From positions 161,897,753-161,961,752 of the forward strand of contig NC_133123.1 of the NCBI RefSeq assembly GCF_033568475.1: a stretch of DNA of 64,000 bases. Reading direction: 5' to 3'. Below, piece by piece: positions 38,901 to 48,551 of this stretch. Both the position numbers and the translations under genes were made by a program. The first letter of the stretch is position 1. Each line of letters opens with the position of its first letter. This DNA comes from Henckelia pumila (Eukaryota; Streptophyta; Magnoliopsida; Lamiales; Gesneriaceae). The notes below the pieces were generated by a model. That model did not search any database and had not been told where the DNA came from. It saw only the letters and a program-made list of their open reading frames with translations.

Positions 38901-39908
38901 GCTGTGACATTCTTAGTACTTTATGTTGATGACATCCTACTCATTGGGAATGATGTAGGGATGTTGCAGTCAACAAAGATATGGTTATCAGGTAGATTCT
39001 CGATGAAGGATTTGGGTGAGGCATCCTACATTCTTGGGATACAGATCTATAGGGATAGATCTAAGAGAATGATAGGACTCACTCAATCAACCTACATCGA
39101 CACCATATTGAAACGGTTTTCAATGGATGGGTCCAAGAGAGGACATCTACCCATGTGTCATGGAGTTTCTCTATCCAAGTCTATGTGTCCCAAGACTGAT
39201 GCAGAGATAGAGAATATGACACATGTACCATATGCGTCAGCTATAGGTAGTATCATGTATGGGATGATATCTACTAGACCGGATGTAGCATTTGCTCTGA
39301 GTGTCACGAGCAGATATCAGTCTAATCCTGGTCAAATGCATTGGAAAGCCGTGAAGGACATTCTTAAGTACTTGCGAAGGACTAAGAATATGTTCATGGT
39401 TTATGGAGGACGAGAACTCAAATTGGAAGGCTATACCGACTCTAGCTTCCAAAGTGACGTGGATGACTCGAAGTCAACCTCTGGATTTGTGTTCATGCTC
39501 AATGGCGGTGCTATCTCTTGGAAGAGTTCCAAGCAGGACACCACAGCGGATTCCACCACTGAGGCTGAATACATTGCAGCATCAGCTGCTGCTAAAGAGG
39601 CCGTTTGGATGAGAAATTTCGTCCAAGAGTTGGGCGTCATTCCTGAATTTGTTGGTCCAGTCCCGGTGTACTGCGACAACACGGGTGCCGTTGCTCAAGC
39701 AAAGGAACCAAGGTCTCATCAAAGATCCAAACACGTACTGAGGAAATACCACATCATCCGGGAGATTGTGGAAAGAGGAGACATCACTGTCGAACGAGTG
39801 GCCTCTGCAGACAATATCGCTGATCCGCTTACTAAGCCCTTGCCAGGACCATTGTTTGACAAACATCGCGAAGCAATGGGTCTACGTAGTATGACTAGTT
39901 GGCTATAG
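35994..39908 (+). CDS. Copia gag-pol polyprotein, intact
   Basis: One uninterrupted frame of 1304 residues encodes every protein a copia element needs. Gag occupies about residues 1-270 and ends with a zinc knuckle CHYCKKPGHWKRNC (251-264). The aspartic protease has DTG at 294-296. Integrase has an HHCC motif (434-468) and catalytic D495, D558 and E594, the last two in SDRGGEY and SERRNRT. Reverse transcriptase spans roughly 805-1060, with QMDVKTAFLNG and the active-site YVDD at 977-980. RNase H near the C-terminus has STTEAEYIAAS and VYCDNTGAVAQAK. Integrase before RT is diagnostic of Ty1/copia. The start is the first ATG after the leader. No stop, frameshift or missing catalytic residue is seen. 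Long LTRs suggest the Angela or SIRE side of copia, but I do not assign a clade. Confidence 0.96.
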   Translation: MNSRNPLFSILEQNKLTGANYTEWFRKLKIVLTSEKMLYVLEKAPPKEAPADISPEELAKLDAWCDHDIKTKCYMQASMSDELQRRFEDTVNAADIHAQLKELFGAQSRAERFATVKELMTCRMREGTSVRDHGVRVIWLIQKLATLDLVLEHELNVDLLLLSLPSSFDGFVINFNMNKIEATLEEMVNMLVTYESTLKKDKPAFLVGSSSSAKKGPSMKGKKRSTPPKKVEPEKKQKTKASNNGKSKDVCHYCKKPGHWKRNCKEYLEQLGTAKGMFYIEINMSLNTTSWVLDTGCGSHICNDLQVMTRSRRLRMGETQLRLGNGSRVEATAIGDVCLILQNGFKLLLRDILFVPDLIKNIISISMLDRDGYSCNFVNGICNIYKNECLIGNGQLENDLYNLKLKDVPVNCIDKPATTNKRKIDSQNPANLWHARLGHISSRRMNKLVGEGMFDMSNINSLPTCESCLKGKMTKSHFKGKPERSQNLLDLIHTDVCGPFRVGTQHGHTYFITFTDDYSRYGYLYLMKYKSEAFEKFKEFKAEVENKLGKSIKALRSDRGGEYLSTEFLDYLKENGILSQWTPPMTPQLNGVSERRNRTLLDMVRSMMSFTELPPSFWGYALETAVLLLNNVHTKAVDKTPYELWNGKAPKYSYLRIWGCPAYVKRTVGDKLDSRSSLCYFVGYPKNSIGYYFYYPAETKVFVSRNATFLEKEFLLDKKGEMMELEEVREEPEIQNNDPTPQEPLLDTPEPRRSERTSRPPIRYGLLLEGDQHEPEIGCDPRNFKEAISDADSNLWLEAMQSELDSMHTNQVWSLVDPPDGIVPIGCKWIYKRKLGPDGKVLTYKARLVAKGYTQRQGVDYDETFSPVAMFKSIRILIAIAAWYDYEIWQMDVKTAFLNGDIKEEIYMKQPERFTSMGSEHKVCKLQRSIYGLKQASRSWNQKFDETIKDFGFIKNPEEPCVYKKVVKDAVTFLVLYVDDILLIGNDVGMLQSTKIWLSGRFSMKDLGEASYILGIQIYRDRSKRMIGLTQSTYIDTILKRFSMDGSKRGHLPMCHGVSLSKSMCPKTDAEIENMTHVPYASAIGSIMYGMISTRPDVAFALSVTSRYQSNPGQMHWKAVKDILKYLRRTKNMFMVYGGRELKLEGYTDSSFQSDVDDSKSTSGFVFMLNGGAISWKSSKQDTTADSTTEAEYIAASAAAKEAVWMRNFVQELGVIPEFVGPVPVYCDNTGAVAQAKEPRSHQRSKHVLRKYHIIREIVERGDITVERVASADNIADPLTKPLPGPLFDKHREAMGLRSMTSWL

Positions 39909-39922
39909 GGCAAGTGGGAGAT
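39908..39922 (+). promoter_or_regulatory. Polypurine tract of element C
   Basis: GGGCAAGTGGGAGAT lies directly between the gag-pol stop codon and the 3' LTR, with virtually no 3' untranslated gap. Confidence 0.75.
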
Positions 39923-42900
39923 TGAAAGAGTGGGTGCCCAGTGAGCCAACTTGTGGCTATGGGCTTTGATGACTCTTTGTAAAAACAATCTTTTGTTTAA
40001 TGTAGTTTACACTTTTATTAATGGCAATGACTTTATATTACTTCATATTGTTATATTGTGATATACTATTGTTGTTTTGATAAAGACCTTGAATATACCA
40101 TAGTGTATGTAAGATGTGGTAGAACATGGAGATGTCTATCATGAAATACATCTTATAGTCACTGTATATTCTAAACTGTTCCTAGTCGATTGAGCCGTCC
40201 GATAATAAGGATAAGGATCGCTCGAGTTTGAGACTAGCATTTGCGATGCGGAGTACCACGTTTCATTGGTAGGGAACATAGAGATGTTCGAAGCATGCAA
40301 ATGGATATTCATAGGATGAATAATCGAACTACCCTATCCGGACTTTCCAAGTGGTTATCACTTATCGAGTGGATAAAGTCCGCGGTTTTGGTTGTACACC
40401 ATTAGTCCTTACGACTTGAAACATCATGGAGACTCTATATGCTAGTGCTGTGCTTTGACTCGTTTACCGACTCTATGGGGGTCATCAGGTGTCGAGATTG
40501 GGTACAGTTACGACACATATAGGAGTCGATGCATTGTTGTCAAGGATTCACCACATACTTGCGAGTGTGGATATCCTATGCGATCTGAGGAGATATTAGT
40601 GTGACGAATCTCTGGCCAGAGTACTTGATGTGATTTAAGAAATGGTTTCTTAGTAGCACATGCGATGTCACTAATTTGATCTTCAAGATGTATTGCATAG
40701 TTATCGAATCTTGAGCGACTCTCGATATACCAATGGTTGTTGATTCGATCGGGATATATGGATGAAGGGACCGTACTGTACGCTAACCAAAATCTACTGG
40801 TTCTTGTAGGCACTATCAGTGATACCTAGGGAATCATGGGGCGATGTTGCTAGGCGCTTTACCATGATTCGTTGGGCAAGTCGGAAAGTGTTGTTCCGAG
40901 TCACAAGGAAGTTGTGAGCCCACGGCTAGCTGTATCCCTGAACCATTGAGGGTCACACAGTGTAATGGAGTTTTAATCCCCGTTGAGATAGTTAAATTTA
41001 AAGAGTTAAATTTAATGAACTAAGGAGTTGGACTTCTTAAATAAGAGTAAGGGAGTAGGATTTCCTAAAATGACATAGGGATGGACATTTTTGGAAACCA
41101 CTGAATTCGGATTCAGGAAAATTTATTTTGACTTTAAAACGTGCAGAAATGGTTTCTGTGCACATTGGTGAAATCGTTTCATCAATCGGAGTCACGATGA
41201 ATTTTATATTAATTTCTGAACGAGCGGGCTTTGCTTGTCGGGCCCCAGCTTATGATTAATGGGCCCTAAGGTGTTAGTGGCCTGCATTATAAATAAGTTA
41301 TTGCAGTACAGAAATTACACACAACAGGTCATAATTTTTGAGACAGAGAAAATTTTCGAACCCTAGCTCTCTCTCTCTGTTCGGCCGACCCCTCCCCCTC
41401 TGCCCGAGATTTTCCGGTCTGTGATTTTGAATTGCAGTCTGGAATAGCGAATCAGATTCGTTTATTCTCTTCGCAGAAAACTTCTGATAGATTTTCTAGT
41501 GCAATCTATCAGAGGGATTAAACCTCTGTTCGTGGACCTGATTGATGTAAGAGTGGGTGCCCAGTGAGCCAACTGTGTGGCTATGGGCTTTGTTGACTCT
41601 TTGTATAAACAATCTTTTGTTTAATATTATTTACACTATTATGGCAATGACTTTATATTACTTCATATTGTTATATTATGATATACTATTGTTGTTTTGA
41701 TAAAGACCTTGAATATACTATAGTGTATGTAAGATGTGGTAGAACATGGAGATGTCTATCATGAAATACATCTTATAGTCACTGTATATTCTAAAACCGT
41801 TCCTAGTCGATTGAGCCGTCCGATAATAAGGATAAGGATCGCTCGAGTTTGAGACTAGCATTTGCGATGCGGAGTACCACGTTTCATTGGTAGGGAACAT
41901 GGAGATGTTCGAAGCATGCAAATGGATATTCATAGGATGAATAGTCGAACTACCCTATCCGGACTTTCCAAGTGGTTATCACTTATCGAGTGGATAAAGT
42001 CCGCGGTTTTGGTTGTACACCATTAGTCCTTACGACTTGAAACATCATGGAGACTCTATATGCTAGTACTGTGCTTTGACTCGTTTACCGACTCTGAGGG
42101 GGTCATCAGGTGTCGAGATTGGGTACAGTTACGACACATATAGGAGTCAATGCATTGTTGTCAAGGATTCACCACATACTTGCGAGTGTGGATATCCTAT
42201 GCGATCTGAGGAGATATTAGTGTGACAAATCTCTGGCCAGAGTACTTGATGTGATTTAAGAAATGGTTTCTTAGTAGCACATGCGATGTCACTAATTTGA
42301 TCTTCAAGATGCATTGCATAGTTATCGAATCTTGAGCGACTCTCGATATACCAATGGTTGTTGATTCGATCGGGATATATGGATGAAGGGACCGTACTGT
42401 ACGTTAACCAAAATCTACTGGTTCTTGTAGGCACTATCAGTGATACCTAGGGAATCATGGGGCGATGTTGCTAGGCGCTTTACCATGATTCGTTGGGCAA
42501 GTCGGAAAGTGTTGTTCCGAGTCACAAGGAGTTGTGAGCCCACGGCTAGCTGTATCCCTGAACCATTGAGGGTCACACAGTGTAATGGAGTTTTAATCCC
42601 CGTTGAGATAGTTAAATTTAAAGAGTTAAATTTAATGAACTAAGGAGTTGGACTTCTTAAATAAGAGTAAGGGAGTAGGATTTCCTAAAATGACATAGGG
42701 ATGGACATTTTTGGAAACCACTGAATTCGGATTCAGAAAAATTTATTTTGACTTTAAAACGTGCAGAAATGGTTTCTGTGCACATTGGTGAAATCGTTTC
42801 ATCAATCGGAGTCACGATGAATTTTATATTAATTTCTGAACGAGCGGGCTTTGCTTGTCGGGCCCCAGCTTATGACTAATGGGCCCTAAGGTGTTAGTGG

Positions 42901-43651
42901 CCTGCATTATAAATAAGTTATTTCAGTACAGAAATTACACACAACAGGTCATTTTTTTGAGACAGAAATTTCGAACCCTTCTCTCTCTCAAAACCGATCG
43001 GCCGTCCCCTCCCTTTGCTCTGCCCGAGAAAATTCCGGTCTGTGATTTTGAATCGCAGTAAGGAATAACGAATCAGATTCGTTCAATCTCTTCGCAGAAA
43101 ACTTCTGATAGATTTTCTAGTGCAATCTATCAGAGGGATTAAACCTCTGTTCGTGGACCTGATTGAAGGCGTTCATCGGTTCCAGGGAGAGACAACAAGA
43201 GCAGAATTGTTCTGTTGGTGTCCATTAATCTCGTTGCGAGATTTGAGGTAAAATTTATTTAATTGTTATTTAAATTTTACACACACGTAATTCAATCGAT
43301 GAACGGTTGATACCCATACCATGGAAACGTTCCATGAAAAATTTTTAAACTTCCGCTGCACCGGGTATCAATCGTAATTGGTCTGGGAACTCGCCAGTTT
43401 TCCAACAATTGAAGGAGTTCATCGGTTCCAGGGAGAGACAACAAGAGCAGATCAAATCTGTTAGTGTCCATTAATCTCGTTGCGAGATTGGAGGTAAAAT
43501 TTAATTAATTGTTATTTGAATTTTACACACTAATAATTTAATCGTTGAACGGTTGATACCCACACTATGGAATTGTTCCATAACAAAATTTTTAAACTTC
43601 CGCTGCACCGGGTATCAATCGTGATTGATCTGAGAGCCGCGTTTTCCAACA
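39923..43651 (+). repeat. 3' LTR of element C, split by a solo LTR
   Basis: The LTR is in two parts, 39923-41545 and 43413-43651 (1862 bp together), separated by the solo LTR 41546-43407 and one copy of its ATTGA duplication. Against the 5' LTR I count roughly three substitutions and one inserted A. Confidence 0.93.
41546..43407 (+). mobile_element. Solo LTR of a sister copia subfamily
   Basis: 1862 bp, TGTAAGAGTGGGTGCC to GTTTTCCAACA, with no internal region. It is flanked by a perfect ATTGA duplication (41541-41545 and 43408-43412). It differs from C's own LTRs by many scattered changes, especially near 41600 and 42955-43060, so it came from another copy and not from tandem duplication. 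Solo LTRs arise when the two LTRs of one element recombine and lose the interior. Confidence 0.93.
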
Positions 43652-46278
43652 GTCGGTCTAGGCCAATTCATAACCGCTTCAATCTTGCTGGGATCGACAG
43701 AAATCCCATCTTTAGAAATAATATGACCGAGAAAGACAACTCGATCTAACAAGAATTCACACTTAGACAGCTTGGCAAACAACTGCTCAACTCGCAAAAT
43801 CTGCAATACGATCATCAAGTGCTCTGCATGGTCAGTACGGTTCTTCGAGTAGATAAGAATATCATCGATAAAGATAATGATGAAATCATCTAAAAAATGC
43901 TGAAAGATACGGTTCATCAAACCCATAAAAACCGCGGGAGCATTAGTCAAACCGAACGGCATGACTATAAACTCAAAGTGACCATACCTTGTTCTGAATG
44001 CGGTCTTAGGAACATCTTCCTCTTGCACTCTCAGTTGGTGATAACCTGACCTCAGATCAATCTTCGAATAGACGGAAGAACCCTGCAGCTGATCAAAAAG
44101 GTCATCTATTCGGGGTAAAGGATACCTGTTCTTAACTGTAGCCTGATTCAACTGACGGTAGTCGATACAAAGCCGCATAGAACCATCCTTCTTTCGAACA
44201 AACAGAACAGGAGCACCCCAAGGCAATACACTAGGTCTGATGTATCCCTTGGCAATCAAATCTTCAAGTTGCTCCTTCAACTCTCTCAGTTCAATAGGTG
44301 CCATACGATAAGGAGCTTTGGAAATAGGTTGAGTACCTGGCACCAAATCGATGCTGAATTCGATCTCTCGAATGGATGGCAATCCAGGAACATCTTTCGG
44401 AAACACATCAGCAAAATCTATAACCACCAGTAAATCTACCAAAGCTGGGCTAGATTTCAGTACATCAACTGCATAAACCAAAAATCCTTCTGCACCTCTC
44501 TGTAACAAACGAGTCATAGATAACACTAAAATCAAAGGAATTCTAGATCGAGAACCCTTACCAAAGAATTTCCACTCATCTGCCATTTCAGGTCTGAACC
44601 TGACAACCTTCAGAAAACAATCAACTGTTGACCTGTACTTGGTCAAAGCATCTATAATGACAATACAATCAAAATCTGACAGTCCAAGCACAATACAGTC
44701 GAATTCTAACATATTTCCTTCAAAACACAGTTCACAGTTCCTGACTAATCTGACAGAAACAATTCCTCCACCCAAAGGTGAAGTAACAGCTACTATTGTA
44801 GGCAACAACTCAGTACGCAAAGCATGCAATAACACAAATTTCTCAGAGATAAAGGAATGGGAAGCACCTGTATCTATCAAAACATGAGCAGAATGACCAA
44901 AAATTGAACAGTTACCTGCTATAACATCATCAGGTGCTGCCTTAGCCTGATCCTCTGTCAAGGTAAAAACTCGTGCCTGCTGTCTCGAGGGCTGGTTCGC
45001 ACCAGAGCTACCTCCCTGTCTGTTCTGCTGCTGAGGCTGAAAAGAGTGAACTGCAGAAGACTGCCTCTCAGGCTGAGCTGTAGGTCGAGATGAACTCCCA
45101 CTCTGAGCTCGATCTCTTAAACGTTGAGGGCACACCTTAGAGAAGTGTCCCGGTTGCTGATAGGTGTTATAATTACCGAAGACTCCCACACACTGATCCG
45201 GTGAGTGTCTTCCTCCACACTTGCTGCAGTACAAGGATGATGATCCAGAACTCTGCCCTGAACCAAACTGTCGGGAACCACTGGAACTAGACGAACTGTT
45301 CCCCTGCCTTTTGAACTATTTACCTCTTGCCTTGAACTAATCCCTTCTGTTTCCCCCACTGCTTCCACTTTCATACCTCTGCTGCTGGTTCTGATGCTGA
45401 GGTGGCTGATTTTGATATTGAGATGGTGGGTTCTGATACTGCCTCTGCTGCTGAGGTGCCACCTGATTACCTCTTTGCCTCCACAAGCCTGCTTCTGCTC
45501 CCTTTGCGTGATTCATGGCATCCGCAAAGTTGTTAGGCCTGTTGGTGTTTACCAACGTGAAGACGTCGGGGTTCAAACCATTGATGAACTGATCTGCCTT
45601 AGCTTCTTCATCTCCGGCAATTAGCGGTGCAAAATGCAACAGACTATCAAACTTGGCTACGTACTCTTCAATGTTTAGATTCCCTTGCCTCAGATTGGCA
45701 AACTCTGCTCCCATATCTTTACGGTACGAGATAGGGAAAAACCGCTTATAGAATTCAGATTTAAAAAGAGTCCAAGTAACTTCCGTACCTCTACTCTCCA
45801 TTGGTTTCTTTGTCATGATCCACCAGCTCTTAGCAACCCCACGTAGCTAATGAATGACTAACCTGATTCCGCGGTCATCTGTGTAATCAATGGAATCGAA
45901 CAGCTGATCAATATCGGTTAGTTCGATGCTACCCCCAGGGTAGTGCCCTGGGGGTAGCGTGGCGGATCATGATTGGTCAAAATCAATGAGCCTCACATGG
46001 GACTCATTGATTTTGACCAATCATGGGGTTACACGTCGTCCGCAAGGTACTACCCTGCGGGTGAAATGAACAAAACCATCAATATCATCCAACCAACTCT
46101 CACAGTCAACTGGATTTTCTGAACCCATCAACAACGACGGATTGAACGACTGAAACCTCTTCAGCAAGGTCTCCATGGGCGTCGGTGTAGCATCCATCTG
46201 ATCAACTTCAGTGCTAGCTTGCTCAGTCGCAGGGATAACTGGCGGTGTGTTTCTGTTTATCAATCGATGAGGACCCAT
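43652..46278 (-). pseudogene. Element B gag, protease and RT, broken
   Basis: Read from 46278 down: gag start (MGPHRLINRNT), gag core (FKSEFYKRFFPISYR), zinc knuckle ([14 protein letters not shown] form, with first Cys changed to Tyr), protease ([12 protein letters not shown]), and RT with [14 protein letters not shown] and FIDDILIYS up to the element C junction at 43652. Breaks: a MITE at 45916-46077 and stop codons at 45849-45847, 45339-45337 and 45318-45316. Without the MITE, the gag frame on both sides is in register. Gag forms the virus-like particle; none can now be made in full. Confidence 0.88.
45916..46077. mobile_element. Mutator-like MITE in element B gag
   Basis: A 162-bp near-perfect foldback. 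The ends GGTTAGTTCGATGC and (reverse strand) GGTTTTGTTCATTT begin the arms, which share CAGGGTAGT and then a long identical segment around ATGATTGGTCAAAATCAATG. It is flanked by the perfect 9-bp duplication ATCAATATC (45907-45915 and 46078-46086). A 9-bp duplication is characteristic of Mutator-type transposases. Element D lacks the insertion at the matching gag position, giving a clean empty-site comparison. Confidence 0.9.
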
Positions 46279-46560
46279 CTGATAATCAAAGGTTAGGACA
46301 CAAGATATCTCAATCGCTACAATCAGTGCCCTTACAACCGCTTGGAATAACGGATACCAGTCGATAACAGAAAAAATTATATCTCAAGTAGATCATGCTT
46401 TATAAATTAAATCACATAACCATGTAATTCAATAATTCTCAATAATAAAGCATGCTCGCATGGAATTAAGTACACAATTAAATAATTCAAACACATGCGA
46501 GGAGCCAATACACGCAGACTCGATCTACCCCGCTCACTCTAGTTCGACCAAGAATCTTAA

Positions 46561-46573
46561 CTCTCTGATACCA
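46561..46573 (-). promoter_or_regulatory. Primer-binding site of element B
   Basis: TGGTATCAGAGAG on the minus strand, five bases after the 5' LTR. It resembles an initiator-Met tRNA complement. Confidence 0.7.
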
Positions 46574-46578
46574 CTTAA

Positions 46579-48551
46579 TGTGAGACCTCGGTTCTAAACA
46601 TCTAATAAAAGAGTAAACTAACTAACAAGCAAGGAAAGGCCAAGAAATTTTTTTTTTTTAAACAGGGCCCGCGCGGCCGCGCACGACGCCCTGGCTCATG
46701 CGCGGCCGCGCCCTTCCGAGGCGCGAGCGCGCATGACGCCCTGCCCGGAAAGGGGCGCAGACGCGCGGGCGCGCGCTAGGATGCACGGGCGCGCCTCCCT
46801 GGCTGCTCCGGTGTTAGAAATTGCCAAAATCAAGAACATCAAGCCATACAATACTCCGAAACATAAACATGCGTTACAAACTTGATTCCTCAAATTAAAA
46901 CATGAGTTCTGGAGTTCAACAACCAAATCAAAGTCGAGAACATGCAACAACGATATAACGATGAAGTTCGATAACTAAACATGTTCTAATATAAACTAGA
47001 TTGGAATGCTGAAATCGACTTCTAAACCGAGTCTCACTTCTACATCTTTCCCTCGAAGCTAACCATGCCTCTTCTGACTTGTTTCTGACCCACCTGTTGC
47101 CAAGTACACATACAAAGCAAAGCAACAGCCGGATAACCGGTGAGAATGATAATCCCAGTAAAAGCAACATATCAAATATTACAACAATAAACATGTTTTC
47201 AAGACAACAACGTAATCAATAACAATGAAATGAAATGCATGTCTTTAAACCGGGATATCAAATATGATAAATGAGGGATTGCTGCTGTGCTTTTGGGATC
47301 CCGAGGATGAGATCACGTGATGACTCACCGACTCTCCCAATCGAGGTGGTGCCACGTATCCCACTCCTCTAGACTTTGAGCAACTATAATGAGTATGCTA
47401 ACACTAGGCGAAATGACTACGACCTAGGCCACTCAATCATAGTTTCCAAACGTCCAAACAAAAAGGGCGGTTCTGCTCGCTGAATCAACGTAGGCTCAAG
47501 ATGAATGCATAACAGAAACATAAAACATAAGCCACATAGTCAAAAGCAAAATCAATCAACAAGACACAAGTTTCTCATGCTAGAATAAGTGTAGATGCAA
47601 TATGTGATTTGAAAGGGAAACTCGAGAACCAACTGTCCCGAGTATACTATCCCGCTACGATGACTGCTTTTACCTTTCAATGTCGTAGATCCAACTCCGG
47701 ACAAGCTTCAACAAAAGATTGTATCAACAACTATACAACCTAAACAACAAACAACGGTTCAAGGAAATCTCTTTACCGTTCTTCGTCCAACTCTCGACGA
47801 ACAATGCTGCTAACACAGGGCTCGACAAACTCCAACGAATCTGTACGAATACAAGAGTTGATCAACAACCATGATCACTCACAAGCCAAAGCTTCAATCA
47901 ATACAAAAATGGTTCGAAATCTCCAAAACTCAAACCGACGGCATAACGACTATAAACTGAACAAACCGGAAACGCAGACAGCAGTTCAATACCGATATAA
48001 CCTCATATCAATGCCCAAAACAACAAAAACAAAGCAAACCCATCAATCTCAAAATCCACATTTTCGAAAATGGCTTTCAAAAAATCATAACAAATCCGAA
48101 CGTCGCTCTAATTCAAAACCGACAGATAATAAACGATCAGAACTCTGTCAAGAACAACATACTCAAATCTCGAATGATTCTAACAACATCCAAAAACTAG
48201 AATGTATCCGATCATAGAAAAACTTACGATAACGGAGCTCTCGCTGCAGTGATCGCTACACTGCCTTCATAAATAATTTTCAACGGCCGGATCGAGCTCG
48301 GAAAGAAATCTGGAAGCTCAAAAGCTCAAAGTGGCGTCTACAATGGAGGTTCACTCCCAAGGGAGAATATGAGGAGAAATGAAGACTAGTCTCAAGTGTA
48401 GATAATATATTAAACTCCAAAATTGCGTTTTAGTTCCTGAAATTTTCAAAATTTTCAAAAAGGACCCTGATCAAAATCAAGTCGGCTCTTGAACTCTGCA
48501 ATTTCCGATTAACTCAAATAAACTCATTTAAGATAAAAATGGGGCGTTACA
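46579..48551 (-). repeat. 5' LTR of element B
   Basis: 1973 bp, same edges as 27949-29922. The GC-rich block (46665-46800) lacks about 20 bp present in the partner and has other local rearrangements. Confidence 0.92.

Larger units (their letters stand above)
32127..43651 (+). mobile_element. Element C: complete Ty1/copia retrotransposon inserted in B's pol
   Basis: 5' LTR 32127-33987, PBS 33989, leader 34004-35993, gag-pol 35994-39908, polypurine tract, and 3' LTR 39923-43651, itself split by a solo LTR. Termini are TG...CA. Removing C rejoins B's pol sequence. The flanks share only GTC (32124-32126 and 43652-43654) rather than the usual 5 bp. The two LTRs differ by about three substitutions and one inserted base in 1.86 kb by eye, indicating a recent insertion. 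Confidence 0.93.
27949..48551 (-). mobile_element. Element B: Ty3/gypsy retrotransposon inserted in A's pol
   Basis: LTRs of 1974 and 1973 bp lie at 27949-29922 and 46579-48551 in minus orientation. The perfect 5-bp duplication CTCAA flanks the element at 27944-27948 and 48552-48556. Internal order: PBS, gag, protease, RT, (element C inserted), RNase H, integrase, polypurine tract. It shares its family with element D. Confidence 0.92.
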
